A stretch of 60,045 bases of DNA from an uncultured Eubacteriales bacterium (GTDB taxonomy: Bacteria; Bacillota; Clostridia; Lachnospirales; Lachnospiraceae). Positions 46,895-55,771 of the stretch are shown here, piece after piece (positions within the stretch are counted from its first letter, which is position 1; every line of letters starts with the position of its first letter). The stretch lies in the NCBI GenBank assembly GCA_900315425.1, contig OMZA01000010.1, positions 1 through 60,045 of the forward strand, given 5' to 3'. A program made the translations under genes and the position numbers. The notes below the pieces were generated by a model. That model was given only the letters and a program-made list of their open reading frames with translations. It was not told the origin of the DNA and ran no database searches.

Positions 46895-47484
46895 AAAACG
46901 TTATAACAATCAGCCGAGAATTCGGTAGTGGGGGTCACACTGTAGGAGAGCAGATAGCAGAAAAACTAGGTTATAAATTCTATGACAAAGAAATCATTGA
47001 AAAGATAGCCAGCGAATCTGGTCTTTCTCAAAAATATGTAAATGAAAACGCTGAATATGCTCCAGGCACCAACATTTTTTCATATGGATTTGTTGGAAGA
47101 AATGCTTTAGGAGAATCTATTAGTGATATTTTATGGCAGGCTCAGTGCAATGTTATTAAAGAAATTGCCCAAGAAGGCAACTGTGTTATCGTCGGAAGAT
47201 GTGCAGATTACATCCTCAAAGATAAAGACAATGTATTAAACGTGTTTATACATGCTGATATGGACTTTAGAATAGACCGTATCATTAACAATTACGGCGA
47301 AACCAATGAAAAGCCTGAGAAACGTTTAATTACAAAGGACAAAAAGAGAAAAGCCAATTACAGATACTATACCGACCAGATATGGGGTCAGGCTCAAAAT
47401 TATCATATAACCCTGGATTCTTCAGTAATTGGAATCGATAAATGCTCTGAGATAATCATAGATATTATTAATAACATATCTTAA
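46891..47484 (+). CDS. Cytidylate kinase-like family protein
   Basis: The 197-residue P-loop-type protein begins ITISREFGSGGHTVGEQIAE (nucleotide-binding loop GSGGHTVG), continues YKFYDKEIIEKIA, and contains CVIVGRCADYIL and a lid-like KRKANYRYYTDQ region. It belongs to the cytidylate-kinase-like family of unknown substrate. GAGGAGG precedes the ATG. A paralogue of identical length lies at 55127-55720. Translation is coupled to the MATE remnant upstream. Confidence 0.85.
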   Translation: MKNVITISREFGSGGHTVGEQIAEKLGYKFYDKEIIEKIASESGLSQKYVNENAEYAPGTNIFSYGFVGRNALGESISDILWQAQCNVIKEIAQEGNCVIVGRCADYILKDKDNVLNVFIHADMDFRIDRIINNYGETNEKPEKRLITKDKKRKANYRYYTDQIWGQAQNYHITLDSSVIGIDKCSEIIIDIINNIS

Positions 47485-47504
47485 ATTTAAAGGATTTTAT
47501 TATT

Positions 47505-48269
47505 ATGATTGTTTTATACAAAGATTTATCAAAAACTTATAACATACTAAGAGTTGTTACCGTAATTACAGTAGTAGGACTAGTGGTGGCTTTAGTGATT
47601 AATCGCAACTCATTATATATTCCTGTATTCTTTGGTGGAATTATACTTATGTTGGTTTTGTCTATTATCTTTAACAGACTAGCAGCAAATAGGAATAAAC
47701 ATATTATTAGCCAGATAATGGATGGTTATCCTGACCAGGCCATTGATTATATCAATCAATACCTTGAGACTGTTACAGATGAAACCGGCAAGAACCTTCT
47801 TAATACATTTCTTGCAGAAGCATACTACTACCATGGGGATTTTTTAAAATGTGTTCAATTGCTAGAGGAAGTTGATGAATACTCAAAGACAGCACCAATC
47901 AACCTTTCCTTTATTATGAAATCTACTGCCTACAGTTTCTCCATGTACACCCTTTATCACATGGGCAGAATGAGTGAGGCTGAGGCCATGAAAAAGAAGT
48001 ATCTTGACACCTTTGAGGAAGATGAAACCACTAAGAATTTTGACATAATAAAAAATATTCCTGACGCTTCAGATGATAAGCTTCAGGAATATATTAAACA
48101 CTTTTCAAAAGATTTTAAGGATCCAAAATCCTTACTTGTATCCAAAGTTTCCAGCCAGTATTATATGGCTAAAATCTATGACAGACTTGGGGATTCCAAA
48201 AATGCCGAAAAATGTCGCACTTACATCAAAGAGAATGGACGCAATACATTTTTCGTAAGATGGGTTTAA
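47505..48269 (+). CDS. Membrane-anchored helical (TPR-like) protein, unknown
   Basis: The 254-residue protein has two adjacent membrane helices near the N-terminus (about 17-33 and 36-55). The cytoplasmic part looks like helical TPR-type repeats, with segments such as DQAIDYINQYLETV, GDFLKCVQLLEEV and LGDSKNAEKCRTYI. No family name can be given. AAAGGA precedes the ATG. It follows the kinase-like gene by 20 bp and ends one base before the converging exporter gene. Confidence 0.7.
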   Translation: MIVLYKDLSKTYNILRVVTVITVVGLVVALVINRNSLYIPVFFGGIILMLVLSIIFNRLAANRNKHIISQIMDGYPDQAIDYINQYLETVTDETGKNLLNTFLAEAYYYHGDFLKCVQLLEEVDEYSKTAPINLSFIMKSTAYSFSMYTLYHMGRMSEAEAMKKKYLDTFEEDETTKNFDIIKNIPDASDDKLQEYIKHFSKDFKDPKSLLVSKVSSQYYMAKIYDRLGDSKNAEKCRTYIKENGRNTFFVRWV

Positions 48270-48755
48270 TTATCCTAATATTCCCTGGAATATTCCCATT
48301 CCAATTAACATCATAATTGTTCCCGCTAAGAGAACTCCAAGGCAGACCGCAAGGACTGCCTTTTTAAAATCCATATCCAGGATACTGGCAGCTAAAGTTC
48401 CGGTCCAGGCTCCAGTTCCCGGAAGCGGAATACCTACGAATAAGAATAAGGCAACAAATGTTCCTCTTCCTGCTTTTTCTGTTAACTTTCTTCCACCCTT
48501 TTCCCCTTTTTCAAGGCAAAATGTAAAGAACTTGCCAATGTATTTTTTATCCTTTCCCCATAAAAGAACCTTTCTGGCAAACCAGTAAATAATAGGGACT
48601 GGAAGCATATTTCCAAGAATACACACAAGATATGCAAGAGCCATTGTCTTGACTGATGTAGTAAGCCCCAAACCTGTTGCAAAAAGCATAGCTCCTCTGA
48701 TTTCCACAAGGGGTACCATTGATATAACAAATATTGCAAAATATTTAAAAAGCAT
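48270..48755 (-). CDS. Small multidrug export family (YqaA/Sm_multidrug_ex) membrane protein
   Basis: The 161-residue membrane protein has four hydrophobic helices. VPLVEIRGAMLFATGLGL and LFVGIPLPGTGAWTGTLAAS are typical of the Sm_multidrug_ex family (PF06695-like). The family name overstates what is known of function. AGGAG precedes the ATG. Its stop directly abuts that of the convergent plus-strand gene, with no terminator between them. Confidence 0.85.
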   Translation of the reverse strand: MLFKYFAIFVISMVPLVEIRGAMLFATGLGLTTSVKTMALAYLVCILGNMLPVPIIYWFARKVLLWGKDKKYIGKFFTFCLEKGEKGGRKLTEKAGRGTFVALFLFVGIPLPGTGAWTGTLAASILDMDFKKAVLAVCLGVLLAGTIMMLIGMGIFQGILG

Positions 48756-48777
48756 TTTTATTCTCCTATTTTCTTTA

Positions 48778-49248
48778 TTACTCTTTTAATTCCATGGTAT
48801 AAACCATTTTTATGTGAGGGCAAAACTGATCAAGATACTCTTTTCCTTCAGCTACAAATCCCAAACTTTCATAGAATCCTCTAACTCTTGTTTGAGAAGA
48901 AACAACAATCTTCAACTTATTATCTCTAGGCTTAATGGCATGCTTTTCAGTGTTCATTTCCCACACCCACTGTATAGCCTTTTGCATAATCTGAGCACCG
49001 TAACCATTGCCTCTGTATTGTTTCTTAAGGGCAACTCTACCTACGTGATACTCACCACTTTCCTTATCTTCCGAGCCATATATTCTACAACATCCGGCTG
49101 GTTTTCCTTCATCATCATATAAAATAATGTGATGGCTTTCATCGTCTATTTCATCATATTCATCCTCAAATCCCTGCTCATCCACAAAGACTTCGGTTCT
49201 TATAGACATTTCGTCATCTGTTAATTCATCAGTTTTTCTATAAAACAT
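48778..49248 (-). CDS. GNAT-family N-acetyltransferase
   Basis: The 156-residue protein shows the GNAT fold. VDEQGFEDEYDEIDDES lies in the first part, and the acetyl-CoA site follows the strand with VGRVALKKQYRGNGYGAQIM. KIVVSSQTRVRGFYESLGF lies in the last part, as in ElaA-like members. Substrate is unknown. The ribosome-binding site GGAG is in the last codons of the upstream Nudix gene, so the two are coupled. Confidence 0.88.
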   Translation of the reverse strand: MFYRKTDELTDDEMSIRTEVFVDEQGFEDEYDEIDDESHHIILYDDEGKPAGCCRIYGSEDKESGEYHVGRVALKKQYRGNGYGAQIMQKAIQWVWEMNTEKHAIKPRDNKLKIVVSSQTRVRGFYESLGFVAEGKEYLDQFCPHIKMVYTMELKE

Positions 49249-49249
49249 T

Positions 49250-49807
49250 TTACTTACTCCACATATAACAATAGGCCTGAGACCTGGCAGCGAACTTCTT
49301 ATTTTTTAAAAGCTCTCTAATCTCAGCCTTCGTATACCAATGAGCTTCTATCTCTTCTTCAGCAGAAGTACTTTTCGAGAACTCACCTCTGGCTTTTCCA
49401 ATAACCACCACATTGGTTTCATTGCTAAAACCCACAGCGCTATAGCTGGTATATAGATTATCTTCTATGTCATACAACTCAAGCCCTGTCTCTTCCTTTA
49501 GTTCCCTTTTAGCTGCCTGATACTGATCCTCTCCCGGGTCAATCAAACCTGCCGGAAAATTATACACCCAATCCGCCACAGCCATTCTGTACTCTTTATT
49601 AAGAAGAATCTTTGAATCATCTTCGTTTGTGGCAATTATTACCACAGCATTTGCCGCCTTTCCATTGAGACCTTTTTCGTCCACTATATCTTTCTCACGG
49701 CTAATCATTTCATACACCTTTTTGGTGCCAATTTCCGTCTCATAGGTAACATCATATCTTGTTATGAACTTACCCTGGGACTTTTTCTCGATATTTACAA
49801 ACTTCAT
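49250..49807 (-). CDS. Nudix hydrolase (ADP-ribose pyrophosphatase-like)
   Basis: The 185-residue protein carries a complete Nudix box (GLIDPGEDQYQAAKREL, then KEETGLEL) near residue 85 and the upstream substrate-side strand YRMAVADWVYNFPAG. Such proteins usually hydrolyse ADP-ribose or related sugar nucleotides; the substrate here is inference. AGAGGT precedes the ATG. It follows uppP and precedes the GNAT gene on the minus strand. Confidence 0.88.
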   Translation of the reverse strand: MKFVNIEKKSQGKFITRYDVTYETEIGTKKVYEMISREKDIVDEKGLNGKAANAVVIIATNEDDSKILLNKEYRMAVADWVYNFPAGLIDPGEDQYQAAKRELKEETGLELYDIEDNLYTSYSAVGFSNETNVVVIGKARGEFSKSTSAEEEIEAHWYTKAEIRELLKNKKFAARSQAYCYMWSK

Positions 49808-49821
49808 TCTAACCTCTTACC

Positions 49822-50676
49822 TTAACCAAGGATTGCTGTTAACTGACCTGTTGCCAAGAAATAAATCAACACAATGATTCCAAGGATAATTCTGTATATT
49901 CCAAATATTACAAAGTTATGTTTTCTAATGTATGAAAGCAAGCCCTTGATTACAAAGTAACTAACTACAAATGCCACTACACAGCCTACAATCAAAACCA
50001 TAACTTCAATACCAGTCATTGCAAATCCAACTTCGTGAACATATTTAACAAACTTTAAAAGAGAAGCCCCTGCCATTACAGGAATTGCCAGGATAAATGT
50101 AAAATCCGAAATAGTCTTTCTCTTCATTCCTAACATGAGACCTCCAAGGATAGTCGCTCCACTTCGACTAGTTCCAGGAATTAAAGCAAGTAGCTGGAAA
50201 GCTCCTACACCAAGAGCTTGTTTATAGGTAATCTCATCCATGCTTCTAGTAGTAATTTTCTTTTTATCCCTTGGTCTTGTTTCCACAAAAATAAAAAGAA
50301 CACCGTAAATAATAAGCATTAATGCAACAACTACCGCATTATACAAATGCGCGTCTAACCAATCATCAAACAACAATCCCAAAACTGCTGCAGGAAGGCA
50401 AGCCACAATAATCTTTCCCCAAAGATTAAGAGTCTTTTTAGTATCCTTTTTACCTTTTCCAAATCCCCATGGAAATATTTCTTTAAAATAAATAAGGATA
50501 ACAGCAAGAATTGCTCCTAACTGAATAACCACCTGGAAAAACTCATAGAATTCTTCTGATACGTCTAACTTAATAAACTGATCCAACAAAATCATATGAC
50601 CTGTTGAAGATACCGGAAGCCACTCTGTAATACCTTCCACGATACCGAATAAAATCGCCTTTAAAACTTCTAACAT
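49822..50676 (-). CDS. uppP: Undecaprenyl-diphosphatase UppP/BacA
   Basis: The 284-residue membrane enzyme recycles undecaprenyl pyrophosphate, the lipid carrier for peptidoglycan. The two signature motifs are GIVEGITEWLPVSSTGHMI near the N-terminus and IPGTSRSGATILGGLMLG near 170. Eight or so helices are visible. High activity gives bacitracin tolerance in known species. AGGAG precedes the ATG. Downstream genes run Nudix, GNAT and exporter on the same strand. Confidence 0.95.
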   Translation of the reverse strand: MLEVLKAILFGIVEGITEWLPVSSTGHMILLDQFIKLDVSEEFYEFFQVVIQLGAILAVILIYFKEIFPWGFGKGKKDTKKTLNLWGKIIVACLPAAVLGLLFDDWLDAHLYNAVVVALMLIIYGVLFIFVETRPRDKKKITTRSMDEITYKQALGVGAFQLLALIPGTSRSGATILGGLMLGMKRKTISDFTFILAIPVMAGASLLKFVKYVHEVGFAMTGIEVMVLIVGCVVAFVVSYFVIKGLLSYIRKHNFVIFGIYRIILGIIVLIYFLATGQLTAILG

Positions 50677-50707
50677 ACTTACTCTCCTGTCTCTATCTCA
50701 TTAATAT

Positions 50708-50733
50708 GCCCCCACCTGGAATGTAGTGGGGGC
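50708..50733. terminator. GC-rich hairpin between the Na/Pi gene and uppP
   Basis: An 8-bp stem (gcccccac with gtgggggc, 10-base loop) follows the Na/Pi transporter stop. It lacks a long T-run, so it is either a weak terminator or an mRNA-stabilising hairpin. Confidence 0.55.
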
Positions 50734-50763
50734 TTATATTTACTTTGTTAACTTTATTTTTTC

Positions 50764-52524
50764 TTAGCTGGCATCATCTAAATTATATTTTTCTTTAAAC
50801 ATTGTAAATTCACCAACAAATGCAGGTTCCCTACCTTTCTTGATATCGTTTAGATATCCATGAGTTTCAAAGGATGAATATCTTGTCTGTATTACGCATA
50901 CACCAACATTTGAACAGTGATCTGACACTCTCTCACAGTTAGTAAGCAGATCCGTCATAAATATTCCTAACTCACCATCACACTCTCCTGTCTGAAGACG
51001 TGCAATATGTCTATTCTTAATATCTTTTGTAAGATCATCAATAACCTGTTCCAAAGGCTCTACCTTATAAGCAATCTTTGTGTCTTCTTTTTTAAAACAC
51101 TCTACAGTAATATCAAGAATTTCCGAAAGCGCATTTTTTAAAACTTTAAGCTCATGCTTTGCCGTATCAGAGAATTCTCTCTTTTCCTCATGCATAGATT
51201 TTGCGAGTTTTGCAGTGTTTATAGCATGATCACCAATTCTCTCAAAATCATTAATTGCATGAAGCATCTCTGATATCTCATTGCTGTCACTGTCTGAAAT
51301 CTCTTTTCCTGACAAATGTATTAAGAAAGTATCCAAATTATCCTCTAAATAATCCAATCTTTCTTCCATCTTATAGATTTCTTTTTTAACATCCTCATCA
51401 TATTTTTCAAAAAGACCTAATGAATCCATAAAACTTTCTCTTGCAAGATTAGCCATCTCTATAGTCTTTTCACGGCACTCATCAACAGCAAGTCCCGGAG
51501 AAAGTAAAAGTCTTTCATCAAGAAGAACGCTCTTAATTTCATCTTCGCTTCTATCTTTAATTACGTGTTCAGCAAGTTTAACTATAATTTTTCCAAATGG
51601 TAACAAGATAATTGTAGTAGCCACATTGAAGATTGAGTGGAACACAGCTATCATAACTGGTGTAATTGCTGTATCAATAACTTTCAAACCTAATACATAG
51701 TGGCATATGCAATACACAATCATACCTATAAATGTTCCAATCAGATTGAAGCTTACGTGGATAACAGAAACACGCTTTGCGTTTTTATTTACACCAATTG
51801 ATGATAAAAGTGCAGTTACACAAGTACCGATATTCTGTCCCATGATAATAGGTATTGCCATACCGTAGCTAATCTGTCCTGTTAAAGACAACGCCTGTAA
51901 CACACCTACAGAAGCTGCTGAGGACTGGATAATACCTGTGAATACAGCACCAATAATAACGGCAACAAACGGATTATTAAATGCAGTCAACATCTTGGTA
52001 AACTGTGGCATTTCAGCCAAAGGAGATACTGCCTCCTTCATGAATTCCATACCGTACATAAGTACTGCAAATCCTGCAAATATTGTACCTACATCTTTTT
52101 TCTTCTGACTCTTTGCACCCATAATGAGAATTACACCTACAAGAGCTATAATTGGTGAGAAATTCTCTGGCTTTAGCATTGATATAATAAAATTATCACT
52201 TTCAATTCCTGATAAACTCAATATCCATGCTGTAAGTGTGGTTCCCACATTAGAACCCATAATTACATATACTGTCTGTCCCAAACCTAAGATTCCTGAG
52301 TTAACAAGACCTACTAACATAACTGTCAGCGCTGAAGATGACTGGATTGCAATAGTAATTACTGCACCTAGCAAAAGGCTCTTGAAACGATTAGAAGTCA
52401 TTTTCTTAAGAACTGCTTGTAGCTTACCACCTGCTACTTTTTCCAGACTTCCTGACATAATATGCATTCCAAAGAGAAAGAATGCAAGACCTCCACATAA
52501 CGTGAACACTGAATAAATATCCAT
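50764..52524 (-). CDS. Na/Pi cotransporter family protein with PhoU-like tail
   Basis: The 586-residue protein has two repeats of the Na/Pi cotransport core. QSSSALTVMLVGLVNSGIL is near residue 60 and QSSAASVGVLQALSL near 205, both with the QSS motif. About eight membrane helices are present and, after residue 345, a cytoplasmic helical PhoU-like domain (ERIGDHAINTAKLAKSMHEE, CERVSDHCSNVGVC). It is predicted to take up phosphate with sodium. GGAGG precedes the ATG. It follows nrdD but is separated from it by a hairpin. Confidence 0.92.
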   Translation of the reverse strand: MDIYSVFTLCGGLAFFLFGMHIMSGSLEKVAGGKLQAVLKKMTSNRFKSLLLGAVITIAIQSSSALTVMLVGLVNSGILGLGQTVYVIMGSNVGTTLTAWILSLSGIESDNFIISMLKPENFSPIIALVGVILIMGAKSQKKKDVGTIFAGFAVLMYGMEFMKEAVSPLAEMPQFTKMLTAFNNPFVAVIIGAVFTGIIQSSAASVGVLQALSLTGQISYGMAIPIIMGQNIGTCVTALLSSIGVNKNAKRVSVIHVSFNLIGTFIGMIVYCICHYVLGLKVIDTAITPVMIAVFHSIFNVATTIILLPFGKIIVKLAEHVIKDRSEDEIKSVLLDERLLLSPGLAVDECREKTIEMANLARESFMDSLGLFEKYDEDVKKEIYKMEERLDYLEDNLDTFLIHLSGKEISDSDSNEISEMLHAINDFERIGDHAINTAKLAKSMHEEKREFSDTAKHELKVLKNALSEILDITVECFKKEDTKIAYKVEPLEQVIDDLTKDIKNRHIARLQTGECDGELGIFMTDLLTNCERVSDHCSNVGVCVIQTRYSSFETHGYLNDIKKGREPAFVGEFTMFKEKYNLDDAS

Positions 52525-52596
52525 CTATTCCTCCATTTAACACGATTGGTTTTCATGTATTTTACAAAATTGCGTACATTTCGTTTATAACATAAT

Positions 52597-52626
52597 AGCC
52601 CCCTTTTTTCAAGATAAAAAGGGGGC
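52597..52626. terminator. Hairpin between nrdD and the Na/Pi gene
   Basis: A stem of AGCCCCC/GGGGGCT extended by A-T pairs lies 31 bp after the nrdD stop. It is a probable terminator for nrdD, though no strong T-run follows on the minus strand. Confidence 0.6.
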
Positions 52627-52656
52627 TTATTTATTATTAACCTTTGTAAATATTTA

Positions 52657-54912
52657 CTATAAATGAAGTACTCTGTCTGCTATCTCTTGAGTTCTTCCCT
52701 GATTCCAGAATTGTGTTCCTATATATCCACATGTTCTTCTTGCCACATGCATACTGCTTTGCTCAGTATTTCCGCAGTTTGGACACTGCCAGATAAGCTT
52801 ACCTGTTTCGTCTTTTGTAATCTTTATCTCGCCGCTATATCCGCACTTTTCACACATGTCGCTTTTTGTGTTAATCTCAGCATAAAGGATTGTATTGTAC
52901 ATATGCTGGATAACTGCGATAACTGCCGGAATGTTATCCTGAAGATCTGGAACCTCAACATAACTTACAGCTCCACCCGGAGAAAGCTCCTGGAACTCAG
53001 CTTCTTTAGATAACTTGGCAAATGCATTGATATTTTCCGTAACATGTACATGATAACTATTTGTAATATAGTTCTTATCTGTAACATGAGGTATTTTTCC
53101 AAATCTCTTCTGTAATAATTTAGCAAATTTATATGTAGTACTTTCAAGTGGAGTTCCATAAACTGAGTAATCAATATTTTCAGCTTTCTTCCACTGCTGG
53201 CACGCATCATTAAGCTTCTTCATAACAGCCTTACCAAACTCTTCACCGGCCTCACTTGTATGAGAGATTCCCTTCATGTAATATACACACTCTGCTAAGC
53301 CTGCATATCCCAAAGAAATAGTTGAGTATCCGTCATATAAAAGTCTGTCAATGGTCTCTCCCGGTTTAAGTCTTGCAAGGGCTCCGTCCTGCCAAAGAAT
53401 AGGTGCCACATCTGATGGTGTTCCAAGAAGTCTTTCGTGACGAAGTCTCATAGCTCTGTGACAAAGGTCTAATCTTTCTTCCATTATCTCCCAGAACTTC
53501 TCTTCATCTCCACCTGACGAACAAGCTGCATCTACTAAGTTGATTGTAACAACACCCTGGTTGAATCTTCCATAATATCTATGCTTTCCTTCCACATAAT
53601 TCTGGGCATTTGATATATTTCCAATACCGTTGTCTGTGAATCTGTCCGGCGTAAGGAAAGAACGACATCCCATACATGGATAGCAATCACCTTTAAGTTC
53701 TAAGGATTTCTTTTCAGAAATATAATCAGGAACCATTCTTTTTGCTGTACATTCTGCTGCAAGCTTTGTTAAATAGAAATATGGTGTTCCCTCAGATATA
53801 TTATTATCCTGAAGAACATATATAAGCTTAGGGAAAGCAGGTGTAATATACTGTCCTTTGCGGTCTTTAACACCAAGAATTCTCTGCTTAAACATTACCT
53901 CTATAATCATAGCCAAATCGTCTCTAATCTGACCTTCCTCCACCTCGTTGAGGTACAAGAACACTGTTACGAAAGGAGCCTGTCCATTAGTAGACTGAAG
54001 AGTTATAAGCTGATACTGAATAGTCTGGCATCCGCTTTCCACTTCCTGTCTAACCTCCTGCTCAACTATCTCATGGAACTTCTCATCGGCAACTTCAATA
54101 CCTGCCTGAGCAAATTCATTTTTAAGTCTCTTGGCGATTTTCTTTCTGCTTATATCAACGTATTTTGCAAGATGTGCCATTGTTATAGTCTGACCACCGT
54201 ACTGGCTTGAGGCAACCTGGGCAACTATCTGGGAAGCTACTGTACAAGCTGTACTGAAGCTTCTAGGTGTATCAATATGTGTACCACTAATACATGTTCC
54301 ATTGTCTAACATATCTCCAAGATTTACAAGACAGCAATTGTGCATATGCTGTGCAAAGTAATCTGCATCATGGAAATGTATAACACCTTCTTTATGGGCC
54401 ATAACAATGTCATCCGGAAGCAAATATCTGCTGGTATAATAACGACTCCACTCACCAGCCATATAGTCTCTTTGAACTGATAAAACAGTAGGATTCTTGT
54501 TAGAATTCTCCTGCTTAACTTCCTCATTATCTCTCTCAACAACTCCGGAAATCTTCTGATCAATGTTGCTCATTTTACGAAGTTCGTTGTGCTTATATCT
54601 ATATGTAATATAAAGTCTTGCCACCTTATGCTTACCTGTGCTCATAAGGCCGTCCTCAACTTTATCCTGAATCTCTTCTACTGATAAATCTCTGTTGGCA
54701 TTTCTAGCGTCTTTTTCAATACCTCTAACAATATCATATATCTCATCTTCAGTTAATCGCTCTGATAAAATACCCTCTTCTAGATTTGCCCTTTTAATAG
54801 CGCTGGCAATCTTCTCGCTATCATACAACACTCTCTCTCCAGATCTCTTCATGATATAGAGCTTTTGCTCCTCCATATCAAGATTGCCATCCAAATATTC
54901 GTCATAAAACAT
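52657..54912 (-). CDS. nrdD: Anaerobic (class III) ribonucleoside-triphosphate reductase
   Basis: The 751-residue glycyl-radical enzyme makes deoxynucleotides without oxygen. An ATP-cone domain (about 17-110, with IMKRSGERVLYDSEKIASAI) controls activity. The catalytic barrel follows. Near the C-terminus are two zinc-binding pairs (CEKCG and CPNCG) and the radical glycine in RRTCGYIG. AGGAGG precedes the ATG by 8 bp. The activase gene nrdG, which often follows nrdD, is not adjacent. A perfectly spaced sigma-A promoter and NrdR-box-like sequences lie upstream. Confidence 0.96.
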   Translation of the reverse strand: MFYDEYLDGNLDMEEQKLYIMKRSGERVLYDSEKIASAIKRANLEEGILSERLTEDEIYDIVRGIEKDARNANRDLSVEEIQDKVEDGLMSTGKHKVARLYITYRYKHNELRKMSNIDQKISGVVERDNEEVKQENSNKNPTVLSVQRDYMAGEWSRYYTSRYLLPDDIVMAHKEGVIHFHDADYFAQHMHNCCLVNLGDMLDNGTCISGTHIDTPRSFSTACTVASQIVAQVASSQYGGQTITMAHLAKYVDISRKKIAKRLKNEFAQAGIEVADEKFHEIVEQEVRQEVESGCQTIQYQLITLQSTNGQAPFVTVFLYLNEVEEGQIRDDLAMIIEVMFKQRILGVKDRKGQYITPAFPKLIYVLQDNNISEGTPYFYLTKLAAECTAKRMVPDYISEKKSLELKGDCYPCMGCRSFLTPDRFTDNGIGNISNAQNYVEGKHRYYGRFNQGVVTINLVDAACSSGGDEEKFWEIMEERLDLCHRAMRLRHERLLGTPSDVAPILWQDGALARLKPGETIDRLLYDGYSTISLGYAGLAECVYYMKGISHTSEAGEEFGKAVMKKLNDACQQWKKAENIDYSVYGTPLESTTYKFAKLLQKRFGKIPHVTDKNYITNSYHVHVTENINAFAKLSKEAEFQELSPGGAVSYVEVPDLQDNIPAVIAVIQHMYNTILYAEINTKSDMCEKCGYSGEIKITKDETGKLIWQCPNCGNTEQSSMHVARRTCGYIGTQFWNQGRTQEIADRVLHL

Positions 54913-54965
54913 CCCAAATACCTCCTAAAAAAATGCAATCGCCACCCGGAACGTGACTATGTAAG

Positions 54966-54994
54966 ATTATATATTCACCTTAAAACCATGTCAA
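54966..54994 (-). promoter_or_regulatory. Consensus sigma-A promoter of nrdD
   Basis: The minus strand shows perfect TTGACA (54989-54994) and perfect TATAAT (54966-54971) with a 17-bp spacer, 53 bp upstream of the nrdD start. Confidence 0.88.
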
Positions 54995-55002
54995 TACAAA
55001 AA

Positions 55003-55051
55003 ACACAATATCTTGTGTATAAATTTTATACTTAAATACTACATCATGTGA
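55003..55051 (-). promoter_or_regulatory. Candidate tandem NrdR boxes upstream of nrdD
   Basis: Box 1 (55003-55018) reads acacaatatcttgtgt, close to the NrdR consensus acaCwAtATaTwGwgt. Box 2 (55036-55051) reads atactacatcatgtga and keeps the core C and G. Their starts are 33 bp apart, about three helical turns, as usual for NrdR. They lie just upstream of the -35. NrdR is an ATP/dATP-sensing repressor of ribonucleotide reductase genes. Confidence 0.65.
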
Positions 55052-55063
55052 TTACACAACAAA

Positions 55064-55094
55064 AGACCAGACAGCGAAATCTCGCGTCTGGCCT
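55064..55094 (-). terminator. Terminator of the second cytidylate-kinase-like gene
   Basis: An imperfect stem (outer CCAGAC with GTCTGG, inner GCGA/TCGC-type pairing) is followed on the minus strand by TCTTTTGTT, 33 bp after the stop. Confidence 0.65.
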
Positions 55095-55126
55095 ATGATT
55101 TTTGCATTTTTACAGTTTGATTATAT

Positions 55127-55720
55127 TTATTTTAGAAGCCCTATTATTTCTTCCACACATTTATCAATACCAAATGTAGAAGTACAGATCATTCTATCGT
55201 AGTTATGAAAATCCCCCCATTTTCTTCCGGTGGTATATTCATAACTGGTTCTTCTTCTCTTATCCATATCCAGGATTTTCTCCACAGCCTTTTCATCGCT
55301 AAGATTATACTTATCTGCAATTCTACGAATCCTAAAATCCATATCCGCATATAAGAACAAATGTAGTGCATCCGGGTTATCCTTTAGATAATAGTCAGCC
55401 CTACGTCCGACAAATACGCAATTACCTTTTTCTGCAAGCTGAACAATGAATTTACCCTGTTCTCTGAAAATGTAATCAACATCCTCGTTTTCATTGCTGG
55501 CAAATATAGGGAAAATTTCCTGAAAAATATTTAAATGCTGCTCTTTTACATTTTCATCATTCTTCTCTACAAATGATGGAGAAACCATTATCTTGTCTGC
55601 CAAATCAGAGATAAGTTCTTTATCATAAAAGGTATATCCCATTTCCTCAGCAATCTTTTGTCCTATCTCGTAGCCCCCGCTACCGTATTCCCTTCCAATA
55701 GTTATAATATTTTTTGCCAT
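55127..55720 (-). CDS. Cytidylate kinase-like family protein (second copy)
   Basis: The 197-residue protein begins ITIGREYGSGGYEIGQKIAE and continues YTFYDKELISDLADKI, with CVFVGRRADYYL and a lid-type KRRRTSYEYTTGRKWGDF region. It is a paralogue of the gene at 46891-47484, with the same length and motif order but clearly diverged. The nucleotide substrate is unknown. GGGAG precedes the ATG. It is a single-gene unit between nrdD and an unknown membrane protein. Confidence 0.85.
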   Translation of the reverse strand: MAKNIITIGREYGSGGYEIGQKIAEEMGYTFYDKELISDLADKIMVSPSFVEKNDENVKEQHLNIFQEIFPIFASNENEDVDYIFREQGKFIVQLAEKGNCVFVGRRADYYLKDNPDALHLFLYADMDFRIRRIADKYNLSDEKAVEKILDMDKRRRTSYEYTTGRKWGDFHNYDRMICTSTFGIDKCVEEIIGLLK

Positions 55721-55771
55721 ATTTTCCTTCTCCCTTCTGGTACCATCTACCGATATTCAAACCAGATTTAT

